Positions 31,677 to 41,755 of a stretch of 64,000 nt of DNA are shown here, one piece after another. Source of the DNA: Kalaharituber pfeilii. Its lineage: Eukaryota > Ascomycota > Pezizomycetes > Pezizales > Pezizaceae. Made by a program: the position numbers and the translations under genes. Location: contig WHUZ01000004.1 of assembly GCA_015179045.1 (NCBI GenBank), positions 1,612,001-1,676,000 on the forward strand, in the 5' to 3' direction. How positions within the stretch are numbered: the stretch's first letter is position 1; each line of letters begins with the position of its first letter. Below the pieces are notes generated by a model that saw nothing but the letters and a program-made list of their open reading frames with translations, had not been told where the DNA came from and did not search any database.

Positions 31677-32670
31677 TCACGTAACCCCGCATACAGGCTA
31701 TCAGCCTATGGCAGGGACCCATATACCTGGGTCAGGTTTGGAACACCTAACTACGGAATCTACATGCACATCTTGAGCACCCAGTGCTCTCCGTCCCCGG
31801 CTACCCCAGATCGAGGCAGGCAAACCAGTACTCGACCGGGTCGCCCTCCACACCTTCTTGCTTCCACCCTTTCTCCTCTAGGTCCTCCCAGGACTGCCAG
31901 GTGACATGTGCCCCATCTTTGTCCTTCCTCTGGGGTCGCTCCAGTTCGGTGCACCTGAACACCACATGCTCAGCACTCCATGCCTCACCACATGTACATT
32001 GTACCTCCTCGACACTGACCATCCTCCTCCACATAGCTCCGCCTTTTCCAGTCCGCAGCCATGTGTGATTTGTGAGTGCTCTTCTGCCCCACTTCACGAA
32101 TATGCCCTTCCCAAACCCTGCACGCTCCCTCTCCTCTTTTCTTTTTCGAACTAACTCTTGATGCAGCCCACCCTCAGTGGCCTGCCCATCATACCTCATG
32201 CACTTGGCCCCCTCTTTGGCCAACTCATCCGCCTTCTCATTGCCTTTTATCCCCACGTGGGCCTTGACCCATGCCAGCTTCACTGCATTCGCCTCCCTTA
32301 GCCTTTGCCGCCTCTCTGCAATCAGCTCTATCACCCGAGCTAGGTCTGCGGTCCTTGCCTTGCCAGTTTTTCCTGCTTTCTGGACTGCACTGATAGCTGC
32401 CTGAGAGGACAACGCTTGGAACTTGACCTTTGTATAGGGCGGTTTAGGCCTCTATATATAGGCCTCCAGCGCGTCGCTTATTGCATTATTCTATATAACA
32501 TTTAAGTGCTAAATAACAAGCTTCTCTCTCATAACAAGCTTCTCTCTTATAACGAGCTTCTCTCTCATCACCATCATCATGGCATCATGGATACTATGAA
32601 TGGCATCATTACCATGCGTTATCTCTCATCATCATGGCATCATTGATCCTTTGTTTCGGTCACCCTGACA
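31584..32670 (-). repeat. Solo chromovirus LTR split by a LINE
   Basis: LTR sequence (minus strand, TGTCAGGGTGACC... to CGTAACA) occupies 31584-31636 and 32404-32670. It is flanked by the 5-bp duplication CGAGA (31579-31583, 32671-32675), so the internal part was lost by LTR recombination. It is related to 729-981 but diverged. Confidence 0.9.
31637..32403 (-). pseudogene. 5'-truncated LINE family B: RNase H and C-terminal domain
   Basis: The minus strand encodes the RNase H second half (VKLAWVKAHVGIKGNEKADELA), a Cys/His knuckle (CTCGEAWSAEHVVFRC) and an end CLDLG at about 31808. A B-type tail follows, with a strong AGGCT-GAT-AGCCT inner stem and 36 T. It is bounded by AGAGGACAACG copies (31626-31636, 32404-32414). 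The ORF is open over 203 codons. A near-identical copy lies at 41103-41755. Confidence 0.92.
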
Positions 32671-32793
32671 CGAGAGCCCAGAGGGCGAGAGAGAGAGCCA
32701 GACTGGGCCTAAGCTACAGACCACTGGAGCGCATGGACGGGTAGATCACCACGTTACCACGGCTTCTGGGAGGCAAGGAAGAGAGCCTAGAGT

Positions 32794-32855
32794 TTTTTTT
32801 TTTTCTTTTTTCTTCTTTCAATACTCGCGTGCCGCCCTGTGGGCTATGGCGAGGT
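32794..32855 (-). mobile_element. Tail-only insertion, module A
   Basis: Poly(T) and hairpin 32824-32853, between GAGAGCCTAGAGT (32781-32793) and GAGAGCCCAGAGT (32856-32868). Confidence 0.9.
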
Positions 32856-33200
32856 GAGAGCCCAGAGTGCAGATGGTGTGGGAAGGGCGAGGAGGCGGTG
32901 GGGCCCGTCTCGAAGGAATGCAGAGTGTAGAGACGGAAGTGGCCAGGGGGGCAGATGCGGTGAGAAACCCTCCGAAGGCAAACGACGGCGAGAGCGACCC
33001 CCTGGCAAAGATGCTGGAGTGAGCAGAGCGATGAGCATCCTTTTCCTTTTCCTTTCTTTTCCCTTCTGTTATCAGGGTGGGAGGAACAAAAAGAGGCGGA
33101 CTTTTTCATACAAACTATACTTCCTTACTCTCTTTTGTACCTAAATCTGCCATAGCCCTCAGGGCGGCAGGCAGTTTTCTCTTTTTTTAAAAAAAAAGAA

Positions 33201-33419
33201 GGCATGCCTGTCCGAGTCTGTCGCTACCACCACCACCGACCGCAAGACTTCATTAACGCCTGAAACCCTAGGGACACCAAAGTGCTTCTACATTTGTCAG
33301 GCCCCCGTGTGCACACCAAAATGGCTTCGAGAGGCAGCAATGGGGTTATGGGAATATCGTATATCTGAGAGTGCTTCCTCATCGAGCCTCAAATCGATTA
33401 TGCTGACGTTCTGATATAA
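33201..33419. other. Unassigned
   Basis: No gene or repeat recognised; contains a short ACCACCACC run. Confidence 0.3.
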
Positions 33420-34200
33420 GATAGCTATAATATTATAAGCTGCCTTTAAGGTAGCCTCTTTATAACTAAAAGCTAGATCTATATTATTGATATTGTATCC
33501 ATCTGTAAAAATAGTAATAAACTTACTAATAAACTAGTACTTCTTCAATACTACAACTTCTAAGCTCTTTTCAGTAATAAGAAAAGAGATATACTCCTAC
33601 CTTCCTACTATATAAATTATAAAATATTTTTAGACAAATAAACTAAGCTACTCTTTGAACAAATATACTTTATATTAGACTTGAAATTATAGAAAGTTCA
33701 TTAATAGCTAGATAAGAACCTAGCTAAGTTTTTTATTTAGCTCTTCTCTTCCTTTACTACTTTATTTATCTTATTTATTAAAAAGAAAGATATATTACTT
33801 CTCTTTTCTATTAACTATTAAGCTCTGAATAATATTACTATAAAGAATTAATACTTTTTACCTAGAATTGAAGAGATATTGAACCAGGTCTAAGAACTAT
33901 AAATCTTTACTCAGCTTGATCTTTACTTTATATTCAATCTTATTTGAATTAAGGAAGGTACTGAGGTCTCCTGGATACAATATAAGCTATATAAATTCCT
34001 TATTATATCTTTCAGACTCACCAACACTCCAGCAACATATCAATCATTTGTAAATGATACTTTGAAGAAATACCTCAATATCTTTTGTTGTATATACCTT
34101 AACAATATCCTAATATACTCCAAGAACAAGAAAGAGTATATGAACCAAGTACGAAAGGCGGTAGCCAAACTCCAAAAAGCCAGGCTCTTTCAAAGAGTAC
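33420..34200 (+). pseudogene. RIP-degraded Ty3/gypsy reverse transcriptase
   Basis: An extremely A+T-rich block. Near its end the plus strand still reads TNTPATYQSFVND and YLNNILIYSK, where intact gypsy elements have YxDDILIYS. Both catalytic aspartates read Asn, as GAC-to-AAC changes would give. This fits repeat-induced point mutation. Multiple stops are present upstream. Confidence 0.75.
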
Positions 34201-34308
34201 ACAGGACTATGCTTCACTTCGACCTGGGCGGACTCCAGTCGGCGAACGAGCTCATTCAATTAGTGCAAATTGTGCCATGCCTGTACGTAGCCACCACCCT
34301 TATTTGAA

Positions 34309-34358
34309 CCCCTGCCATGGCGAATAGCTGCAAACGGGGCTACGTTGAAAAAAAAAAA
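34309..34358 (+). mobile_element. Tail-only insertion, module B
   Basis: A B hairpin variant and poly(A) between CTTATTTGAA copies (34299-34308, 34359-34368). Confidence 0.88.
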
Positions 34359-34368
34359 CTTATTTGAA

Positions 34369-34958
34369 GACGCAAGTGCAGGAGTTTAAAACGAATCGAA
34401 TCCCTCCACAATCGAGCGGCGTACGTAAGGAGGATATGCTCGCAATCTCCTTTGCGAAAGACATTGTGCACGTAGTAAAGGTTTACTTGAAACCGCTACA
34501 CCTGAGGTCGACAAGGCCCCATTCAGACATTTGAACATGTCGACGTCCATCGGCCAATCGAGCAGCAACAGAACGAAAATAGCAGGAAGATTTGTGATAT
34601 GCCAGCACCCTATTGCATAAAGCCGCATGTGTAAAGAAAAAGCGTATCCTTATTTCTCCAAGAAAAATAAGCAAGTCCCCCTAAGCAATTCTCTATCAAT
34701 TTCCACCCGTCATCATGTACACAGTAGGTTTCAACGTCACCCTGTCAATGTGGGATACAGCAACAGAGGATTCGGTATCGACACCAAGCTTCCCCTGTCG
34801 TCATATTATGGGGAGGAAGCTGGAGAAAGTGAGCACCACAAAGGGAAGGGCAGAATAAATCGTGCCCCTATATCCCGAAGAGATGTAAGCAATTCTCCCC
34901 CAAGAAATTCCCCATGAATTCCCACCAGACATTATGTGAACAATGTCTCAACTTCGGC
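34369..34958. other. Unassigned
   Basis: No gene recognised between the B tail and the MULE target duplication. Confidence 0.35.
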
Positions 34959-34967
34959 CTGTCAATC

Positions 34968-35094
34968 CGGAACCTCTCCGGACAGGCAGATTCTGCCTGC
35001 GGCTCCCGGACCTCATCAGACGATAAACTTTTACGCCATGACCCTGTGAGACAGGTACCAACATTGCGGAATAGTAGATCAATTGTTGGTACAG
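34968..35094. repeat. MULE left TIR
   Basis: Reverse complement of 37165-37290 with few differences. Confidence 0.9.
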
Positions 35095-35780
35095 GTAGAT
35101 GGAAAGACAAGGATAATTAAGTACGTACATGCCCGCTCGCTACCAACCCATGCTGAGCAACTAGATTGAATGTGGGATTACTCAATTAGGGGAAAAAAAA
35201 AATGAAAAAATGGATCTGAAATAACAAGTGTATGAGGAAACAAACTAATGAGTGGATGAGGAAACAAAAATAAAATCTTGCGTCTCCTGAACCACCTCAC
35301 TCTCTGACATTACTCTCTTATCTGTTCTGGCCGCACTGCCGGTAGCCTTCGCACTGCTGGCAGCTTCCGTCTTTCGCTGTCTCTTGTTCTTAGGATATAA
35401 GGTGTTATTCTCAGTTGTATTTGCAGTGCGCTGCTCTAGACGTATAAGAGCTTGTTCATTTGCAGTACGGAGTCTCTTCAGAGTATGCGATCGAGGTGCA
35501 GGTGTAGGTGGTAAACATTCTGGTATATTCTGCAAGGCCTGACGATTTTTCAAACTGCCGAATAAGTTGAGCAGTTTGACGGGCTTGAAGGTAAGCAAAC
35601 CGCTCTGCTTCTTCACTAGAGAGATTGGCGTGAAATTGCTCTAGTTCAACAGATGATTTTACCAACATATGCGAGCTTGATGATCCAGTCGGTGCTGTTT
35701 GCGATCGTGATCCGGTTGTTTCAAACATAGATACTGTAGGCTCGATTGACTCGGATGTAGTTAATAACCATCTAGAATGA

Positions 35781-35933
35781 TTTTTTTTTTTTTTTATATC
35801 AATACTCGCATGCCGCCCAAAGGGCTATGGCGAGGGTCTTTATTAATGAAAGTAAAAGAAAAACGATCGCACCCACTAACTACATGTGTTGCCCGCGGTG
35901 GTCCTACGTGATGCGGGAAAGGGAAACTATTTA
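35781..35933 (-). mobile_element. Older 5'-truncated A-tailed insertion in MULE
   Basis: Poly(T), hairpin 35805-35834 and 3' UTR of the ORF1 element. The flanks CATCTAGAATGA and CATCCCAATGA align with one gap. Confidence 0.7.
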
Positions 35934-36297
35934 CATCCCAATGAATTGAAGTAATTGGAATTGGTGTCTGCAATTCAAACAAAGGCCTGAGCTTGTGGTG
36001 ACATGGAAGCTCATAATGATAGGTAATACTACATCTGCAATCAGTTTGAGAATCCGAATTTATTGGTGCTTTTGCCCATTCAATACGCAAAAGATTTAAA
36101 GCAAATAAAGATACTTTATGCAATAAAGCACTAAATATCTTTTGATCAATTCCAATAGGAATTTTCGTTCGACTATCACGTTCTGCCTCATCAACCTTCT
36201 GTGCTAATAGCTTAACATGGGCTGTCAATGCTTTAACTGCTGCCTCTAAACTAAGTTGCATATTAAGGCCTTCTTTGAGTGGGCGATGATAACTTTC

Positions 36298-36351
36298 TTT
36301 TTTTTTTTTTATTTCATTAATCGCATGCCGCCCTAAGGGCTATGGCGATGT
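36298..36351 (-). mobile_element. Tail-only insertion, module A, in MULE
   Basis: Poly(T) and hairpin 36320-36349 (outer A-T) between identical GATGATAACTTTC copies (36285-36297, 36352-36364). Confidence 0.94.
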
Positions 36352-36375
36352 GATGATAACTTTCGGTACGTTGAG

Positions 36376-36388
36376 TTTTTTTTTTTTT
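36376..36388 (-). mobile_element. Naked poly(A) insertion with target duplication
   Basis: Thirteen T residues only, between identical GGTACGTTGAG copies (36365-36375, 36389-36399). There is no hairpin. It lies 12 bp from the preceding tail insertion's right target copy. Confidence 0.85.
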
Positions 36389-37164
36389 GGTACGTTGAGT
36401 TGAAAAACAGCCAAGATTTGGATAGGTAGTTGTATAAGCGCGGCAGAATTGTACTTCTTTAGGAATCCAATGTATACATAGATACTCCTTTTCGGGATCG
36501 TAAAGCTGGTCTAGGAGCTCTTTTCGTGCCTCATCTAGTGCTTCCACTGTTGACGCTTTGATGTATCTCCAAATGTAGTTGCCTAAGATATTACGAACTG
36601 TCTTGTCATAGCGGCCTGAGTTGGTGAGACGTGCTTTGATGTTTTCAGCTGCATGCCACTCACACAGTTGATGTAGGACAGAACTATCCCTAAAACGTAG
36701 TTAAAAGGAAGCCAGGAGCCCAGCTGCTTGATCAGCTAAAATAACCCGAGGTCTAGCACTGCCATCAACCCAGAATAGTTCATCCAAACAGTCAAAAATA
36801 AAATCAAATGCCTCTTTACTCTCCGCGCGAATAAATGACAAAGCAAATGGAAATGTAAGACCAGTATTAGTTATGCCGATACAGCTAGAAAGAGGTAGCT
36901 TTAATATATTAGTAGAAAATGTAGCATCAATTTGCATTACAAATTGAGAAACAAATCTGCGAGCAAGCTTAATTTGATCGTCTGTGCAGAAAAAGAGTTG
37001 CTCTAGTTGTCGCGATTGTGGAACTGAAGTACCATCCTCTTGGGTATAGGAGTATCGAGATCGGTAATGAAATCCAGCCTCTGTTAAGCCTGCTCGAATA
37101 TTTGCAAGCATTTGCCCTGCTGTATTCATAGAAGGTGTGGTCTTAGATCGCTGAGTATTGTACG

Positions 37165-37290
37165 AGTACCAACAATCGATCTACTATTCCGCAATGTTGG
37201 TACCTGTCTCACAGGGTCATGGCGTAAAAGTTTATCGTCTGATGAGGTCCGGGAGCCGCAGGCAGAATCTGCCTGTCCGGAGAGGTTCCG
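37165..37290. repeat. MULE right TIR
   Basis: Inverted copy of 34968-35094. Confidence 0.9.
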
Positions 37291-37466
37291 CTGTCAATCT
37301 AGGGATACGGTCTATTCTTTGCGGATGCTGAGTCGTCCTCATCTTATGGGAGAGCAAAAGAGTACGTCGATCCTACGTTTCGGAAGCCAAAGCGTCCCAT
37401 TTAATAAAGCTAAGCAATTCCGCATGGGTTCCTACCGGCACTATATATGCGAATGGTAGTTCTCAG

Positions 37467-38309
37467 TTTTTTTTTTTTTTTTTTTTTTTTTTCATTAATC
37501 GCGTGCCGCCCTATGGGCTATGGCGATGTTTAGGTACATGATGACTAGAGTAAGGAAATAAATGGAATAACGTGACTTGACTATTCTTTCCCGGCCCACT
37601 CCAATATCTCTACCAGGTTCGTGTCTTTCTCTATCTGTCTTATTCCCTCCGCCCCTTTAGTGATCTTTCTGTTCCACCCCGTGCAGCTACTCCTTATGTG
37701 TTCCCAGTTTTCCAGCGCCTCGCCGCACCACCGGCACTCCGGTGAGTCGGCTTTCCCTATCTTGTGTCTCCACTCCTTCAACCCTTTGTTACCTAGTATG
37801 CCTGCCAGGGTGGATAAATAACGTCGTTTGTCAGCCTCCTGGGTCGGTCGGTAGTTTAGCTCGGCTCGGGTCCTTTCTTCTGCTCGGAGGGCTTTGTATT
37901 CCTGTCTTATGCCCGCTTCCGTTGTGATTTCTTCCTCGCATTGCAGGGCTGTGCCGATCTTTGCCGCTAAGTCCGCCTCGGTGTTGCCTCTAACTCCCTT
38001 GTGACTTTTGACCCAGATGATCGAGAGGTCCATGTCGCCCCTTGCCGCCCGCTCTTCCCATCGCCTCCTCACTTCGCTGGAGGCTCCGTCGGCTGTGGGT
38101 TCTCCCCTCGCTATCCTCTGGAGTTTTGTGATCGCCGTCTGTGAGTCGGTGATTATCAGCAGTTCGCCCGGTATCTTCAGCGCCTCACTTATGGCTATGA
38201 GTTCGCCGTCATTCACCGTGCTCCTTTTTCCCAGGTAAAATGACTGTGTTGCATTCTGGTGGTATATGCCTGTGGTAATCTGCTTCTGCGTTGTGATATA
38301 CTTTAGCAT
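37467..38309 (-). pseudogene. 5'-truncated LINE family A: RNase H and C-terminal domain
   Basis: The minus-strand ORF of 242 codons (37581-38309) encodes most of RNase H (VNDGELIAISEALKI, LLIITDSQTAI, WVKSHKGVRGNTEADLAA), the CRWCGEALENWEHIRSSC knuckle and the family-A ending EILEWAGKE. The 3' UTR, hairpin 37498-37527 (outer A-T) and 23 or more T follow. Target copies were not identified. The domain is open and well preserved. Confidence 0.88.
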
Positions 38310-38755
38310 CGTATACAGTAGTTAGAGATTGATAATGCAACATGATAAAGTACTATCTATTCTTGGGATAATTTCGTATAGACATCAGGCTGCTGTGCGT
38401 GCATTGCGGTACACGATCGTAGGATATAAAGCTATAAACAGAATCACGTACTTGAAAAAAACAGTAACTGGCTTTTACCTTGGTGGTTGCGCGGGCGGCT
38501 GGCAGCCGGCCTATCCTGAGTGCGGCGATGCGACAAAGCACAGCTTTCTTTCTTCCCTCCAACCAAACGAGGGTATAGACCGAATCTGATGGCCAGTTAT
38601 CTAATTCATACCCCTCCACTGTCACCACATCGTTCTGCTGACCCATAGCTATCTTCGTGTTCTGGTCGATGGAGACTGTCCTTGGAGGAATGGGCAGTAC
38701 ATACCTGGGGCTTCTGCGTAAGTCCACAGACGAGGTTGAATCCGCGCGAGAACTA

Positions 38756-38787
<32 letters not shown>

Positions 38788-38821
38788 TACTAGTTCTTGC
38801 TGTGTGCGACTCTGGACTCAC
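38310..38821. other. Unassigned; minus-strand ORF and poly(T) with inverted flanks
   Basis: A minus-strand frame at 38353-38727 (124 codons) has no recognised domain. Poly(T) at about 38757-38784 lies between AGAACTAGT and ACTAGTTCT, an inverted rather than direct pair. Confidence 0.35.
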
Positions 38822-38834
38822 GATGGAATTTTGT

Positions 38835-39200
38835 AGGTCCGGAAATGGCTGGAGGCCGACAACAAGGACATAGGTAAGACTGTGGGGATCCGATGGTTGA
38901 GAAAGAAGACTCTGCTGGTTGACGAAGGCAAGAAGACCAGCTCGGTGGTTGTATACCTGGAGAACACATTCGAGGGTGGGAGAGTGAGACTTGGAGGACG
39001 TTGGCTGAGGACGGACCAGTATGAACGGGACAGAGGACGGAAGTAGGAAAGACATACAGGTCCGAAACCCGCATCACGCATGAACACCGCGGGCAGTACA
39101 TGTACTTGATTATTCTTCTTTCTTTTTTCTGAAATAAAACCTCGCCATAGCCCATTGGGCGGCATGCGAGTACTGATATAAGAAAAAAAAAAAAAAAAAA
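38835..39200 (+). mobile_element. 5'-truncated ORF1-only element, A tail
   Basis: Begins in the RRM-like part (KWLEADNKDIGK), ends RDRGRK, then 3' UTR, hairpin 39141-39170 and poly(A). It is bounded by GATGGAATTTTGT copies (38822-38834, 39201-39213). Confidence 0.92.
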
Positions 39201-40063
39201 GATGGAATTTTGTTTCAGGGCAATAGCTTTCATGCATCTCGACCAACACCGATGGAACAAAGCCTTGCGTTCGAAGTAGCGTAAGCTTCCAAAAAAAAAA
39301 AAAATTGGTGGCCTTTACACATAGCAAACGAACCCATCTGGGATTGTAGCACCCAGCACTGGGGCATGCTAATAAAAGTCCTTGCGGGGCAGTGGAGACA
39401 TGAGGTCCAAGAAATCGCTGCTGAAGTGCTACATTGCGGGTCGACACTGAGAACTACCACAACGCAGCGAGAAACATCACCGGAGCACCATGGGGCACCA
39501 GGAGAACGATAGTCGAGGGGATCGTCAACCTGGAATCCGTGGAAACATTCGTAGAAGGGGAAGGGGAGAGGGTGGAAGCACGAGCGCTAAGATTCCCGAA
39601 CGAAAGAATCACCAAACCAGAGCGAGACACCATCTTTTTTTTTTTTTTTTTTTATTTCATTACTCGCATGCCGCCCTGTGGGCTATGGCGAGGTATATAT
39701 TAAAGGAAAAGAAAAGAGTAACACACTAACTACATTAACTACATGTGATTCCCGAGGTATTCAAAGTGATTCGGGTGGGGTGAGGAGATGCATCGAGCCT
39801 ACTTCTTCCCTCTGTCCTGCTCGTACGTCTCCGAACGCAACCATCTTCCTCCAAGCCTGACCTTCCCAGCCTCCCTCTGTGTCTTTAGGTATAGAACCAC
39901 CGAACTTGTCTTCTTTCCTTCGTCTATCAAAGTGGTCTTTTTCCGGAGCCACCTGATGCCCGTTGTCTCGCCTAACTCCTTATTGTCTGATTCCAGCCAT
40001 TTCCTTACCTTGTCGAGGTCTTTTCTCAAGGCGACGCCGTGTATGACGAGGCCGTATGTCTTT

Positions 40064-40130
40064 CTTTTTTTTTTTTTTTTTCCTTTCATTAATCGCATGC
40101 CGCCCTAAGGGCTATGGCGATGTTTAGATA
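40064..40130 (-). mobile_element. Tail-only insertion, module A, inside ORF1 element
   Basis: Poly(T) and hairpin 40092-40121 (outer A-T) between CGTATGTCTTT copies (40053-40063, 40131-40141). A tail has landed inside another tailed element. Confidence 0.93.
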
Positions 40131-40338
40131 CGTATGTCTTTGTCTGGAGTCGTTGGGGGCGGGGGCGGGGGCGTGGGCTAAGTCGGGGGAGGTTTGTGCT
40201 GGGTGTCGGGGCCGGGGTCGTGGTCGGCGTTGTGGGTGGGGCTGCGGAAGCCGCCGGAGAGGAAGCTTGTGTTGTCTGGGACGCCGGCTTCTTTCCCTTC
40301 CTCTTCCTCCTAGGGGGGGCCGGTTGTGGTGGTGCCGA

Positions 40339-40498
40339 GGGGCTAAGCCCCAGTGGCTGTGTCGGTGTTGGTACCGCCGGGATTTCTATCGGTGGCGAGG
40401 TCGCCGGGATGTCTATTGTCCTGATGGGGCTAAGCCCCAGTGGCTGTATCTGTGGCGGGACCGGTTCCGTCTGTATGCTCGTGATGGGGCTGAGCCCC
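40339..40498. repeat. Three perfect GGGGCTNAGCCCC palindromes in ORF1 element
   Basis: At 40339-40351, 40426-40438 and 40486-40498, spaced 87 and 60 bp. Each is followed by CAGTGGCTG on the plus strand. They encode GLSP on the minus strand. A fourth is near 15519-15531 in the other long copy. Confidence 0.85.
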
Positions 40499-41102
40499 AG
40501 TGGCTGCGGTGGCTGTGGTGGTGCGACAGGCTGGAGGCCTGGAGGGAGTTGGCCAGGTTGCAGTCCCAGGATAAGATCCAAGGGCACAGTGTTGTCTCTG
40601 AACTCTAGGAATAGATGGGCGCCGTTTTTCGGGGGGTTATGGTCTCTGGCCCTAGAGCGAGACACCATCTACCTGAGAGGGGACCTTAGACATCGAGACC
40701 CGCTGCCGCTGCACACTTTCCCCATGCACCCGAGCGACACAAGCAAGGAGGATTGGGAAGCCATCATAGAAAGAGAGACAGACGAAGGGTGGGAAGGAGT
40801 GTACACGGATGGGAGTAGGATAGAAGGCACGACGGGGGGCTCGCCCTGGAACCAATATTCAAGAGGAGCGTTCAGCCTTTCGAGCATTCGGAGAACCTGT
40901 ATATGCGCATACATACAACGATGGAAAACTATCCGAGCGAGCCATACCCGCCAGAATATTGACTCCATCCCTCACTCATGGTGTCTACCGAGTGCTTCTA
41001 GCAAACAACAGGATTACCACTGCAAAGAACCCTCGGAGAAGGGATCCCAAAAAGAGCGCAATAGAAATCACTATCGATAGGGTCAGTAATGAAAAACCAA
41101 TA

Positions 41103-41755
41103 CACCAAGGCAGATGCAGTGAAGCTGGCATGGGTCAAGGCCCACGTGGGGAAATGAGAAGGCGGATGAGTTGGCCAAAAAGGGGGCCAAGGGCATGAGG
41201 TATGATGGGCAGGCCACTGAGGGTGGGCTGCGTCAAGAGTTAGTTCGAAAAAGAAAAGAGGAGAGGGAGCGTGCAGGGTTTGGGAAGGGCAAATTCGTAA
41301 AGTGGGGCAGGAGAGCACTCACAAATTACACATGGCTGCGGACTGGAAAAGGCGGAGCTATGTGGAGGAGGATGGTCAGTGGCGAGGAGGTACAATGCAC
41401 ATGTGGTGAGGCATGGAGTGCTGAGCATGTGGTGTTCAGATGCACCGAACTGGTGCGGCCCCAGAGGAAGAACAAAAACGGGGCACATGTCACCTGGCAG
41501 TCCTGGGAGGACCTAGAGGAGAAAGGGTGGAAGCAAGAAGGCGTGGAAGGTGACCCGGTCGAGTACTGGTTTGCCTGCCTCGATCTGGGGTAGCCGGGGA
41601 CCGGGGGACGGAGGGCACTGGGTGCTCAAGGGTGTATGTAGATTCCGTAGTTAGTTGTCTCAAACCTGGCCCGGGTATATGGGTCCCTGCCATAGGCTGG
41701 TAGCCTGTATGCGGGGTTACGTGAATAAAAAAAAAAAAAAAAAAAAAAAAAGAAG
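41103..41755 (+). pseudogene. 5'-truncated LINE family B in copia
   Basis: The plus strand encodes the RNase H end and C-terminal domain, ending CLDLG at about 41593. A B tail with AGGCT-GGT-AGCCT inner stem and poly(A) follows. It is nearly identical to 31637-32403. One base appears lost in the KAHVG...NEKADE region (about 41147). The target copy is short or decayed (about AAGGCAG/ACGGCAG). Confidence 0.85.

Larger units (their letters stand above)
31451..33200 (+). mobile_element. LINE family A fragment hosting a solo LTR and a LINE
   Basis: LINE coding (...FETVTEVGMRMEAR) runs to 31583 and resumes at 32671 (ARLGLSYRPLERMDG, then CRWCGKGEE). It ends with an A-type hairpin at 33147-33174 whose stem is CTGCC/GGCAG, and a short poly(A). 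Several frame breaks are present. It is interrupted by a chromovirus solo LTR and by an A tail-only insertion (32794-32855). Confidence 0.75.
35245..37164 (-). pseudogene. MULE transposase, N-terminally deleted and interrupted
   Basis: The minus strand reads directly out of the right TIR into the middle of a MULE transposase (ARRFVSQFVMQIDATFSTN, then ARPRVILADQ). An in-frame TAA at 36701-36703 lies where a CAA codon is likely. The frame then continues into LCEWHAAENIKARL. A SWIM-type finger (CRCSITYHYELPCHH) occurs near 36010. A Ser/Lys-rich C-terminus ends at about 35245. The N-terminal zinc region is missing. Insertions at 36376-36388, 36298-36351 and 35781-35933 break the rest. It is not functional as it stands. 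Confidence 0.85.
34968..37290 (-). mobile_element. MULE transposon with long TIRs and 9-bp target duplication
   Basis: Ends begin CGGAACCTCTCCG in inverted orientation; the TIR arms are about 126 bp (34968-35094 and 37165-37290). Perfect CTGTCAATC copies flank it (34959-34967, 37291-37299), the 9-bp duplication expected of Mutator-like elements. It holds a broken transposase and three later retroposed insertions. Confidence 0.93.
39636..40653 (-). mobile_element. ORF1-only, A-tailed element (longest copy)
   Basis: 1,018 bp between identical 17-bp copies of AGAGCGAGACACCATCT (39619-39635, 40654-40670). The minus strand encodes a Pro-rich N-terminus with three PLGLSP repeats, a Lys-rich patch, a Thr/Pro stretch and the RRM-like domain ending QDRGKK. 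This frame is broken only by the tail insertion at 40064-40130. The tail hairpin is at 39663-39692. Confidence 0.92.
39430..40838 (+). pseudogene. LINE family A ORF2 fragment split by an ORF1-only element
   Basis: The plus strand reads ARNITGAPWGTRRTIVEGI and onward to 39635, resuming at 40654 (DTIYLRGDLRHRDPLP) into the start of RNase H (YTDGSRIEGTTGG). It then ends abruptly at copia sequence near 40838. The same segment is present in the LINE at 57279-58454. Confidence 0.8.

Noticed and set aside
32139..33144. Apparent ORFs rich in Lys/Arg or Pro near the A tail at 32794-32855
   Set aside because: They read through tail modules and decayed LINE in various frames. None crosses insertion junctions sensibly.
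40196..41080. Plus-strand 294-codon frame spanning the ORF1 element and LINE/copia junction
   Set aside because: It crosses a target-site junction and two elements of different strand; a chance fusion.
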